NCBI RefSeq assembly: GCF_016595505.1 | Contig: NZ_JAENIL010000023.1 | Span: 52,062 to 116,061 of the forward strand | DNA from: Pelagicoccus mobilis | Lineage (GTDB): Bacteria; Verrucomicrobiota; Verrucomicrobiia; Opitutales; Opitutaceae | Direction: 5' to 3' | Length of the DNA stretch: 64,000 nucleotides | Shown here: positions 36,701 through 44,416 of the stretch, in pieces | Position numbering within the stretch: the stretch's first letter is position 1 | Layout of the letters: each line of letters opens with the position of its first letter | Program-made: the position numbers and the translations under genes | The notes under the pieces: model-generated | What the model was told of the DNA's origin: nothing | Databases searched by the model: none | The model's input: the letters and a program-made list of their open reading frames with translations, nothing else

Positions 36701-39700
36701 TTGCTTGTGTTGATGGATACGCGAGCATAGTCGTCGGCGGAGACGAAGAATTGGTATTCGCCGGTTGCGGGCGCGATGAGGTATCCGCGAACACGTGTCC
36801 CGTAGTAGTCTGCCCAACCTCTTGGTAGATCAAAGGAATCGATCGTATCCAGAATGTCGGGATTGTCTGGGAATCGTGGATCATTGATTAGGTCGTCCAT
36901 CCGGTACCCCGGAAGGTCGAGCCAGACTTCACGAGTGATTGATCCGATGTTTTCGGCGAGCGAAGGGAGGACGGTGACGTTTAAGGAATCGGTTGCAAAG
37001 TGCTCTCCGTCCGATGCGGTCAGGCTGATGGAGTAGGTCCCTGGTCCCGGGAAACGTGCTTCGGTGGAAACGGCGAGAGGCGTGCTGAAATCAACCTCTG
37101 GATCTGAGGCGGACCATTGGTATTCGAGGGAGTCGGGACCTGCTTGCTGGTCGTACACCTGGGCGTAGAGTTCCAGCGAATCCTGAGGCCAGCGAATGCT
37201 TTGATCCTCGCCGGCGAGCACGAGTATTTCCTTGGCGTAGGGGGTTGATTCAAAAATGGGAGAGAGGTAGCCGGCGGTGATGACTTCTCTGGGGTTGAGA
37301 CCGGGACCGGACCAGGCGACGGCGAGATTGTCGGAGTATTTCCCTTCTTTGTGGAGAACTTCGATGAAGTACTTTTTGCCGGCCTCTAAGGACACAGGAG
37401 CGGACTGTTGGGTTTCGTAGCGATCCCAGTAGCGCGAGCTGACCGCGTTTTCCATGTGAGCGATGAGAACGCTGTCTTCGGGCGTTTCGTTTGTGCTTAG
37501 GTAAAGCTCGGCCCGATCGTTGCCTGCGAGCCAGAATGTGTATTCGCCGGAGACGGGCGGGTGAACGTAGCCGATGATGTGGGTCCCGTAGTAGTCGGTC
37601 CAGTTTTGGGGTGTTTCGAGGCTTGGGATGATGTCTTCGAATCGAGGCGAGCGAAGGAGTGGGTCGCTCATGAGAAGGTCCTCAATCATAGAGCCCTCGA
37701 CATCGAGCCAAACGGCTCGGTTGAGTCCTCCGGTCTCTGTTGATAGGGGTGGTAGGACTCGCACGGATACGTCGTCGTAGTGAGTCATTCCGCTTGTTGA
37801 AAGAGTGAGGCGGAAGCGGTAGGTGCCTTCTCCTGGGATTTTGGCGAAGGTGGAAAGCTCGTTGGCGTTATCGATTTCAACGCCTTCCACGTTGCCGAGG
37901 TAAGTCCAGGTAGCTCCGTGGAAATTGTCTTCTTCGCCGACTTCTAGAATTTCGCCGATGAGGTCGAATTTGTTGGTGGGTGAATAGTAGTGCCGATCGG
38001 GGCCGGCGTAAGCGTATTCGGGAAGCTCGCTGCTAAGGGGGAGCGCGTCGGAGTTGCTTGGCTCGAGGTTCCCTCCGCCAATGAGCATTGGGAGCTTCTC
38101 GTCACCAAAACTCCATGACACTTCGAAATGATCGTTCCCCCAGTATTGCTTGTGTAGTACTTCGATGAAGTAGCGCTCACCTGCCACGAGGTTGATGGGG
38201 GCGGAGGTTTGCGAGTCGTCTCGGAAGTCGCCTGGGGAGCGTTTCCCGGTGCTCGCAATTTGGTTGAGACCGTTCGGCGAGTCGTCGTTTGAGAGGCTTA
38301 GGACTGCGGAGTCGTCTGCGGTGATGTAGAAGGTATGGGGGCCGGTGCGTGTCGGAATGAGGTATCCGGTCGAGCGGGAGCCGTAGGCGTAGCCCCAGTT
38401 TGTGGGGCCCGAAAGTGAAGAGAGTTGATCGACGATCTGAGGGGTGTCCGGAAAGTCAGGATGGGCAGTGAGGTCTTCGACTGAGCTGCCCTTGATATCT
38501 AGCCAGACCTCTCGAGTGAAGGCTCCTGTGGAGTCGCTGAGTGGCGAGCTCAGCGAGACTTCTACAGTATCTGTCGCCTCCGCTCCGTTTGCTCTGACAG
38601 TGAGTTGGAAGGTGTAGGTGCCTTCGGTAGGAAGTAGGGCCGAGGTTTCAAGTTCCGTGGAGGTGGAAAGTGTGGCGGGCGCTGGGCCGGAGACTTGGGT
38701 CCAGTTGATGTTCTCTACGGTAATGCTCTCGTGGATACGGAGTGTTTTTCCGGAGAGCTTAACGGAATTGTCGGGTGAGTGGATTTCTTGGTTCGGTCCG
38801 GCTTCGACGGCGAATTCGAGGGCGGAGGCGAAGTCGGGCGCAAGCTTGCTAAAGCCGTCAGGAGCTACGAAGAATTCACCTCCGATTTTCTGAATAGGTC
38901 CGCCGTCGACGCTCCAGGCCGCGGAGTGATGGTCGCTACCCCACCGGGAGATGGAGAGGAGCTCCAGATAGTATTGTTTGCCTTTTTCCAAGAGCACTGG
39001 CTCGGAGCTTTGCTCCGGATGTTTTGTCCACTCATGCTCGTGGGTGCTTTCAGGCGTGAAGGCGATCAGCTCGGCGGAATCGGGATCGGCTGACTCGCTA
39101 AGGAAAAGGGCTGTGTCATCGTCGCCCGAAATGTAGAAGGTGTAGTATCCGGTGTTTGGAGGCGTGAGCAGCCCGCGGGTGCGAACGCCATAGAGGTCGG
39201 CCCAATTGCGAGGTCCGACAAGTTCGTCGGTTTCGCGGATGAGGTGGGGACGAGTAGGGTAGTCAGGGTGACTTAGTAGGCTCTCGACTTTGCTGCCATC
39301 TACGCCGAGCCAGATTTCTTGCAGGAAGTTGCCTGTACCAGTCGCCAGAGGTTCATGTAGCATGACTGAAACCTGATCTTTTTGGGTCTCTGATTCGCTG
39401 GATACGGTGAACTCGAAGGTTCGCAAGCCGGGCGTGGAGGCGAGGACAGTGGGAGTGAGAGAGTCGGCGTCGGCGATAATTGCCGGGAGCCCGGAGACTT
39501 GTGTCCACGATATTGCGAGCGTATCCGTGTTTTGGGTGCGTAAGAAGGCGCTGCCGTTCAGCTGAATGTCATTTGCTGGCAGATAGGCGTTTTGGTTGGT
39601 ACCGGCCTCGATGTAGAGATCTCGGTCTTGATCGTAGCTAGGGGCGTCCGCAATGGTGGAGAGGAGTTCTTGAGGGATGGCGCTTCGTTCGAAGGTGCCT

Positions 39701-40224
39701 TCGAGTTCCCAATTAACTGTGACGAAATCAGCGCCTCCTCCTTCTTTATGGAGAACTTCCAGATAGTAGGTTTGACCTGCTGCGAGCGTGATCTTTGAGG
39801 ATTGTTGCTCTGGGAATTTGTCCCATTCGGTCGTGCTGGTGTAGGTGGGGACGGAAGCGATGAGCTCTGCGTTAGTGTCGGTTCCGTCTGCTCCAAAGTA
39901 GAGGACGCAGCTGTCGTCTCCCTGTATCCAGAAAGTGTAGTCTCCGGAGACGTTTGGTCTGAGATAGGCTCTGAGGCGTGTCCCGTAGTTGGAGGAGAAA
40001 TTGAGAGGGGAGGAGAAGGTCGGCAGGACGTCTCGGATGGTGGGTGAATCCGGGTAGTTGGCGTTTTCGATCAGGTACTCGATGTCGCTTCCGTCGAGGT
40101 TTGTCCAAACCTCACGTAGCACGCCGTTGGATTGCGCGGAGGCGGAGTGAAGCCCGTATCCGATAACTAGTGACGCGAACAGGGCGTGCACGATTTTGAG
40201 AAGACGCGGTTGGGTAGCTCTCAT
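33799..40224 (-). CDS. Exported PA14/PKD-repeat DUF1800 protein
   Basis: This 2141-residue protein has a signal peptide (about 1-30), then six PA14 domains alternating with five PKD/REJ-like beta domains in about 266-residue units (roughly 32-1530). Each PA14 opens with a variant of 'REVWLDxxGSxVEDL' and contains 'YGTRxxGYLxPPxTGxYTFxxSGDD'. A DUF5011 Ig-like domain (about 1545-1625) follows, then a C-terminal DUF1800 domain with EASRFLAQATFGPT, AFALSQIVVIS, NYAREIMQLFSIGL and ELSRAFTGW. PA14 domains usually bind carbohydrate, so the protein may attach to glycans outside the cell; this is inference. It is the first gene of an operon with DUF1501 and the GspG-like protein. The whole reading frame is intact. 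Confidence 0.9.
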   Translation of the reverse strand: MRATQPRLLKIVHALFASLVIGYGLHSASAQSNGVLREVWTNLDGSDIEYLIENANYPDSPTIRDVLPTFSSPLNFSSNYGTRLRAYLRPNVSGDYTFWIQGDDSCVLYFGADGTDTNAELIASVPTYTSTTEWDKFPEQQSSKITLAAGQTYYLEVLHKEGGGADFVTVNWELEGTFERSAIPQELLSTIADAPSYDQDRDLYIEAGTNQNAYLPANDIQLNGSAFLRTQNTDTLAISWTQVSGLPAIIADADSLTPTVLASTPGLRTFEFTVSSESETQKDQVSVMLHEPLATGTGNFLQEIWLGVDGSKVESLLSHPDYPTRPHLIRETDELVGPRNWADLYGVRTRGLLTPPNTGYYTFYISGDDDTALFLSESADPDSAELIAFTPESTHEHEWTKHPEQSSEPVLLEKGKQYYLELLSISRWGSDHHSAAWSVDGGPIQKIGGEFFVAPDGFSKLAPDFASALEFAVEAGPNQEIHSPDNSVKLSGKTLRIHESITVENINWTQVSGPAPATLSTSTELETSALLPTEGTYTFQLTVRANGAEATDTVEVSLSSPLSDSTGAFTREVWLDIKGSSVEDLTAHPDFPDTPQIVDQLSSLSGPTNWGYAYGSRSTGYLIPTRTGPHTFYITADDSAVLSLSNDDSPNGLNQIASTGKRSPGDFRDDSQTSAPINLVAGERYFIEVLHKQYWGNDHFEVSWSFGDEKLPMLIGGGNLEPSNSDALPLSSELPEYAYAGPDRHYYSPTNKFDLIGEILEVGEEDNFHGATWTYLGNVEGVEIDNANELSTFAKIPGEGTYRFRLTLSTSGMTHYDDVSVRVLPPLSTETGGLNRAVWLDVEGSMIEDLLMSDPLLRSPRFEDIIPSLETPQNWTDYYGTHIIGYVHPPVSGEYTFWLAGNDRAELYLSTNETPEDSVLIAHMENAVSSRYWDRYETQQSAPVSLEAGKKYFIEVLHKEGKYSDNLAVAWSGPGLNPREVITAGYLSPIFESTPYAKEILVLAGEDQSIRWPQDSLELYAQVYDQQAGPDSLEYQWSASDPEVDFSTPLAVSTEARFPGPGTYSISLTASDGEHFATDSLNVTVLPSLAENIGSITREVWLDLPGYRMDDLINDPRFPDNPDILDTIDSFDLPRGWADYYGTRVRGYLIAPATGEYQFFVSADDYARVSINTSNQSFDGLDQIIDSQGYSGYRDWDRREDQASAPIQLTAGQTYPIELLHREKNGGDHAVLAWKTPGSDVIEIITGEVLAPAVDAPDASQNLIVIAPADIQQRWPQNTADLRGRAFDRSYGPESLKVRWEQHSGPGRLTFSSTADLETNVHASEPGEYTIRLYVSDGSEEIFDQLTFTLDTALSTRTGAATRSKFNEIPGNRVIDMVDSEKYPNSPDTLSPINQLDTQENSDGDHYGTLVTGFIHPPATGTYRFSVSGDDWVELWLSPSESPDQKSMICFTPRATEQYDWDMYPEYQTSTEIELDEGKKYYIEIRHKEHSWRDHFAVAWLRPDQEEMSIIQGAYLSPLDDDEAIDTPKIAINGSPTETINIGDAYIDPGFTATDSRGRDISDRVVVTNHIDTEQAGTYSVRYQVVNPSTGFAETIVRTVNVVPAESRPAIYPDPSCRPPLMIEWEEPEPGTISEQEASRFLAQATFGPTKTDIAHLQTIGYEAWIDEQLAMEPSYHRAQMEELRPALDEMGYMPYSDERLATWWTTAIKGPDQLRQRVAFALSQIVVISDKNTFGRLGLATANYYDILVRNAFGNYEQILQEVTVNPLMGNYLTMLRSDKSAPDENYAREIMQLFSIGLIMLNPDGTPLCDINGHDIPTYDNELIIELSRAFTGWSYAGSSNFYYTRHGETDYFSPMVPFDEHHDFGAKTLTGGYTLPQGLSPTEDVRRAVKHFADHPNVGPFLGLRLIQRLITSNPSPAYIYRVAKVYEDDGTGRRGNLGAVVKAILLDPEARDPESHARNSYGKLREPVLRLTHLLRTFEADTASNPPVFGRYPIYNTTSSFAQSPLQAPSVFNFYLPDYAPPGAIMDNGLVAPEFSITTEITTVDTANYLHESIDEDVPIWWRYSTTVRPNLSGLMALSSDTNALLDELDTLLIAGSMSSETRSTIKSVIDPMDDPEHRAKTALQLLITSPEFSIQK

Positions 40225-40734
40225 GATAGCTCTTGGTTGGTTGGCAGTTTGGAGGTCGGTGGCGTCCGCGTACCGAGACAGTTCGCGAGCGCTGGAGCGG
40301 TGATCGGTAGGAATTGCGGCGATCCGAGCGGTCCGTCCTAAAGTTGAGTAATATCGAACCCGTTTCGTTGGATCGGTTAGTGATGACAGTCTACGGGCAC
40401 TCTCTTCGGAAGTGGGAATCGGGATGTAGGATCCCCCATTGACCCTTCGAGGAAGGGTACGGCGCTACTAGGAGTTGATTGGTGGTCCTCGGCGAATTGC
40501 TGGGAGGGGCGTCGAGTGTGAGGGACGAGGTGACTATTTCCCGAAGCGCAGCCGAGGAATGCGGGATTGTCTGGGACTTATTTCCCAACTATTATCTTCT
40601 CAATTTTCGTAAAACGGGTGAAAATCGTGTAAGTTTATGTCTATCAACGCGAAGGAGCTTTGTCTTCCGTTTGGCATGAGCTATGCAAAGGTAGGTCCTA
40701 GTCGCCACTAACCAAACAAGTCGAAAGTAGCACA
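40225..40734. other. Intergenic region between the DUF1800 operon and the sigma-54 cluster
   Basis: No convincing gene is present in these 510 bases. The region holds a possible GTAG…CTAC palindrome at 40426-40468 that includes a seven-base-pair hairpin ACCCTTC-GAG-GAAGGGT (40442-40458), other GC-rich inverted sequence near 40255-40340, and the sigma-54 promoter match at 40672. Divergent promoters must lie here. Confidence 0.6.
40672..40687 (+). promoter_or_regulatory. Sigma-54 (-24/-12) promoter match
   Basis: TGGCATGAGCTATGCA has GG and GC separated by exactly ten bases and matches the consensus TGGCACG-N4-TTGCA at all but two of the defined positions (T for C at -22 and A for T before TGCA). 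It lies about 48 bases upstream of the ATG at 40735. An activator of the matching class is encoded at 25302-26717 but a link is not shown. Confidence 0.6.
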
Positions 40735-41601
40735 ATGAAATTACTAGAAAAGATACTGGCATACGCGTTGATCGTCTCGGCGATCGGCTTGGCGTCGCCT
40801 GCCTTTTCGCAGATCGGGGAGAAGGAGTCTGGGGCTCATCACAAGCGTTTGCTGTCCCGGGTTTTGAAAAATCCGGATTCCGCTCCTGAAGGCGTGAAGC
40901 AAGACATTATCGCTCTTCGAGTCTCGCAAGAGGAGATCCGGAGGGCGTGGGTGAACGAGTACCGTCCGGAGAAGGGAGCGACCACATCGGAGATCCGGGA
41001 GGCGAGAGAGGCATTCCAAAGTGATTACGCGGAACAGATCGAAGCGAGCCGCGAGCTGCGGATCTCGGTTATGAATCAATTGCGGGACGGTGCCAGAAGG
41101 GCGATCGATGAATCCGAATGGAGCGAGGAAGCGAGAACGCTGTATCAGGAATATCAGGGAGTGCAGAGCGAGCTGGATGAGGCATGGAAGGCTGTAAAAG
41201 CTGAACTGGGGGAGGATGCGACTCGTAAGGAAGTCAACGCTGCCCGCCGACGTTTTGATGAGGCGAACGCGGATCTGGTAGCTAAGCAAAAGGAATTGGC
41301 GGTCGCGGTACGGCAGTTGATTCGCGACAACCGCGATCGAACCGTTTCCGCTCGGGAGCCTTTGCCTGAGGAACTCCAGACTTTGCGGAGCGACATGAAT
41401 GTGCTTCGCGATGAGCTAAGGCAGCGCAAGCAGGAAGCGCACGAAGATATGCGAGGGATGAGTCGCCGCGAACGTGAGCAGTATCGAAAGGACCTGCTGG
41501 ATGAGCTTAAGGAACTTCACGACGAAATCAAAGAACGCCGCCGCCAAGTCATTGACGAGGTTCGGGACGGCCAAACTGGCGATCGTCGTCCTGAAGGTTA
41601 A
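40735..41601 (+). CDS. Periplasmic coiled-coil protein
   Basis: A signal peptide (YALIVSAIGLASPAFS) precedes about 265 residues that are almost entirely charged helix, with long Arg/Glu heptad-like stretches such as LQTLRSDMNVLRDELRQRKQ and LLDELKELHDEIKERRRQV. Predicted as an extended coiled coil in the periplasm. The composition resembles small envelope chaperone-like helical proteins (Spy/OmpH type) only loosely. It is the first gene behind the sigma-54 promoter match, about 102 bases before the next gene, and probably belongs to the same regulated cluster as the predicted barrel protein, kinase and propeller protein. The family is not recognised. Confidence 0.7.
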   Translation: MKLLEKILAYALIVSAIGLASPAFSQIGEKESGAHHKRLLSRVLKNPDSAPEGVKQDIIALRVSQEEIRRAWVNEYRPEKGATTSEIREAREAFQSDYAEQIEASRELRISVMNQLRDGARRAIDESEWSEEARTLYQEYQGVQSELDEAWKAVKAELGEDATRKEVNAARRRFDEANADLVAKQKELAVAVRQLIRDNRDRTVSAREPLPEELQTLRSDMNVLRDELRQRKQEAHEDMRGMSRREREQYRKDLLDELKELHDEIKERRRQVIDEVRDGQTGDRRPEG

Positions 41602-41644
41602 TGGGAACGCGGCTCGTTTTGGGACGTAGCCGTTTAAAAGGAGA

Positions 41645-41676
41645 TGGCGCGGTTGGAGTGGGTTCCGGCCGCGCCA
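41645..41676 (+). other. GC-rich intercistronic hairpin
   Basis: An eight-base-pair stem TGGCGCGG / CCGCGCCA lies in the gap between the coiled-coil and barrel genes. It has no T-tract, so it may be an mRNA-stability or attenuating structure rather than a terminator. Confidence 0.4.
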
Positions 41677-41703
41677 GATTGCCTCAAAGTTAATCCCCTC
41701 TAA

Positions 41704-42936
41704 ATGCCCCGTACTTTACTGTTTCTAGTCTATTTCATCTCGCTTCCTCTTGTCCTAAATGGGCAAGGGGATGTTTTGCTTGATGATGATGAGTGGCTGG
41801 ATGCGTTGCTGGATGGGGACGCAGATGATTTGGGGCTAGATGCAGATAGAGCTGCGTCACGGGATTTGGATACGGAAGATCGTTTTCTGATCGGAGGTAT
41901 GAGGTTGTGGGAAATGGACGCTTCCCTTGCCGGTGGGGTTGGTTGGAAGGAAAACGTTCTGCTTTCCGAGGAGGGTGGTGTCGACTCCTTCTACAGTTCT
42001 GTGGAGGGGGATCTGTTCGGCTTTGGAACCGAGGGAAATGGTTGGCCTGAGCTTGTGGCTCTCTTGTATGGAGAATACAAGTACTGCGACGATGTGCCAG
42101 GGATTGATGCGGAGACGCTTGCTCTGCTTCAGACTTCAGCGACATCGAGTTTGAGTGAGAGATGGAAGGTCGCTGCCAGGTTCGATGGGATCTATACGGA
42201 GCAGGCTTTCGATGCGTCGGTAAATGACTTCGAGACTGATGCGGCTCTGATGCGTACATGGAGGCCGGAGCTGGGCGTGAGCTTGATGCGGGAAAGCTCT
42301 CGGGGCGATGAATTGCGAATCGATCTCTTGCGTGGATATTCTCGGTATGGGCAAGAGAGCGAGGACTATGATGACTACACTGGAAGCGTGGCTTATTTGG
42401 CAGAGGTCGGTCGAAACGGAGAGATGCATGTCAGTTTGACTGGATACCGGGAGGACTATGAGGAGCGCCTCGAGCGTCTTTCGGTTGGCAGCTTGGTGGA
42501 TGCCCCTTTACTTGAGGTCACCGGCTTGTTTGGCATGGGTGAGTGGCGGTATGCGTTTTCTGACGGCTTCCTGAAGCGGACCGTGACGCGAGCGAGCTTT
42601 GAAAGCGAGGATGACGCGCTGGGTGACTACTATGAACGTGAGCGCTGGCAGCTACGGCAGAGCGTCGATCTCGCTTACCTCGGATGGGATGTTCGCCTCT
42701 CGGTTTCCTACGAGGAGGTGGACTACGCTGAGCGTTTGGTTTCGATTTTATCGGAGGAAACGAGAAGCGACGAGGCGTGGCGTTGGGATGTCGAGGGAGT
42801 GCGCCGACTAAAAAGTGGGTTGGAGTTCTTTTTTAGGTATCAGGGGGCTGATAAGCAATCCAATGGGACTGGCTTCTCGTACCAGACAAGCGGGGCGATG
42901 TTCGGCTTTAGAATCAACAGCGCGGGTGATGCTTAA
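41704..42936 (+). CDS. Predicted outer-membrane beta-barrel protein
   Basis: The 410-residue protein has a signal peptide (LLFLVYFISLPLVLNGQG), an acidic N-terminal region (DDDEWLDALLDGDADDLGLDAD) and then amphipathic alternating strands (DASLAGGVGWKENVLLS, WKVAARFDGIYTEQAF, GSVAYLAEVGRNGEMHVSLT, LRQSVDLAYLGWDVRLSVSY). It ends SGAMFGFRINSAGDA rather than with an aromatic residue. The pattern is of an outer-membrane barrel of about 14-18 strands. No recognised domain is visible. It lies between the coiled-coil protein and the sensor kinase and is probably co-transcribed with both. Confidence 0.65.
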   Translation: MPRTLLFLVYFISLPLVLNGQGDVLLDDDEWLDALLDGDADDLGLDADRAASRDLDTEDRFLIGGMRLWEMDASLAGGVGWKENVLLSEEGGVDSFYSSVEGDLFGFGTEGNGWPELVALLYGEYKYCDDVPGIDAETLALLQTSATSSLSERWKVAARFDGIYTEQAFDASVNDFETDAALMRTWRPELGVSLMRESSRGDELRIDLLRGYSRYGQESEDYDDYTGSVAYLAEVGRNGEMHVSLTGYREDYEERLERLSVGSLVDAPLLEVTGLFGMGEWRYAFSDGFLKRTVTRASFESEDDALGDYYERERWQLRQSVDLAYLGWDVRLSVSYEEVDYAERLVSILSEETRSDEAWRWDVEGVRRLKSGLEFFFRYQGADKQSNGTGFSYQTSGAMFGFRINSAGDA

Positions 42937-42988
42937 CCTTAGAGAGTATTAGACGAGGAATAGATAACGCATGCGGAAGGAGAGCGAG

Positions 42989-44413
42989 ATGAATCAGCCA
43001 GCCAGGAGCGGTCTTTTGGGTAAGTCCAAAATGATCGGTCTTGGGGTGATGCTGGGGTTGTTGCTCGTTTTTTCGACGGTTGTTGTTTTGGTGACTTTTT
43101 CCGTGAGAAACGACATCCGGCTTCAGATGTTGGATGTGGATTCTCATGTATTGAATCTGCTGGTACGAAACGAGATCGAGCAGGCGGAAGCGGATGCGGA
43201 GCTGGTTTTCGAGTTCGAATCGCTGGGTGAAGTTGAGCTTTGGTCGGCTCTTTTGGAGACGGCGACGCTTGATGGGGTCTTTGCAGTTCAGTATTTTGAC
43301 GAGGCGGGGGAATTGAGGCAGAGCTCCTCAGAATTGCTCGTAGGCCACTCGGTTGCGGAATCGATAACGCATGGACTTGAGGAGGAAGGGCGTCACACGG
43401 TGTTTTCCGATGAGCTTTGGTTGTCGGATTTTGCGGATGTCGATTTCTCGTCGGACCGTCGTGTTGCTGTGTCGGATATTTATTTGTCGCTGGTCAGCTC
43501 TGACGGAAACACGGACTATGGTACTGCTCGTTACTTGATGGATGGAAGCGCGTTGGCGAAGCAGTTTTCGATGCTTGATCTTCAGTTGGTCAGGCAGGCG
43601 AGCATCGCGGTTGGGATTGGCGGGGCGTTGGTGCTGCTGATCTTCTGGGTCGCTTGGAAGCGGCTTAGCGAAGCGAACGCGCGGGTGTTGAGGCATGCGG
43701 ATCGACTCACCAAGGCGAACTCGGAGCTGGCGATGCTGGCGCGTACTTCAGCGGTTGGATCTGTAACCGCTCACTTGATACACGGGCTTAAGAATCCGCT
43801 TGCGGGGTTGCGTGAGGTGGTGAGCGCGGGGCGTTCGGGGGAGGTCGAGCTGGATGAGGAAGAGTGGAAGGGGGCTAGCGAGGCGGCCGATCGGATGCAA
43901 CGTATGGTGCAGGAAGTGATTGGCGTGTTGCAGGACTCTAGCACGGGTTTGAGCTACGAGATGGAGTCGGGCGAGTTGTTTCGGGTGTTGGAATCTCGAT
44001 TCACTCGGGTGGCCGAGGAGCAGGGAATAGTGTTCTCGGTTTCGGGCGAAGGCGGCGTGAAGATGGATAGCCGGGTAAGCAATATTGTGACTTTGATCGT
44101 CAGTAATTTGGTTCAAAACGCGATCGAGGCGACTCCTGAGTCCGGTCGGGTGGGAGTGACGTTTTCGTGTGCGGGCCCGAACGCGAGTGTGAGAGTCGAG
44201 GATTCTGGTAAAGGGGTGCCTGAGGAGATGAAGGGACAGCTCTTCTCGCCCGTGACGAGCGGCAAGAGTGGAGGCGCGGGCATCGGATTAACCATCAGCT
44301 CCCAGCTGGCGAAGCATCTGGGTGGAAGTCTTCGACTTTTGGATACGGGTGAAGGGGCGGTTTTCGAGCTGGAGTTTCCGACGGAAGAGAGCTTTTTGGA
44401 GGGGGTGGACTAG
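42989..44413 (+). CDS. NtrB-like membrane sensor histidine kinase
   Basis: The ATG at 42989 is preceded by a strong AAGGAG six bases upstream, so an in-frame ATG at 42971 was rejected; it leaves 474 residues. TM1 (15-39) and TM2 (about 205-225) enclose a periplasmic sensor of about 165 residues. After a coiled-coil linker the H-box is AHLIHGLKNPLAGL (about 260), close to the NtrB type, then HATPase with N-box NLVQNAIEA, EDSGKGVP and GGAGIGLTISSQLAKHLGG. No receiver domain is fused, so a separate response regulator must receive the phosphate. NtrB-type kinases usually pair with sigma-54 activators, which suits the sigma-54 promoter match at the head of this cluster; the partner is not shown. 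The stop lies three bases before the next start. Confidence 0.9.
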   Translation: MNQPARSGLLGKSKMIGLGVMLGLLLVFSTVVVLVTFSVRNDIRLQMLDVDSHVLNLLVRNEIEQAEADAELVFEFESLGEVELWSALLETATLDGVFAVQYFDEAGELRQSSSELLVGHSVAESITHGLEEEGRHTVFSDELWLSDFADVDFSSDRRVAVSDIYLSLVSSDGNTDYGTARYLMDGSALAKQFSMLDLQLVRQASIAVGIGGALVLLIFWVAWKRLSEANARVLRHADRLTKANSELAMLARTSAVGSVTAHLIHGLKNPLAGLREVVSAGRSGEVELDEEEWKGASEAADRMQRMVQEVIGVLQDSSTGLSYEMESGELFRVLESRFTRVAEEQGIVFSVSGEGGVKMDSRVSNIVTLIVSNLVQNAIEATPESGRVGVTFSCAGPNASVRVEDSGKGVPEEMKGQLFSPVTSGKSGGAGIGLTISSQLAKHLGGSLRLLDTGEGAVFELEFPTEESFLEGVD

Positions 44414-44416
44414 ACG

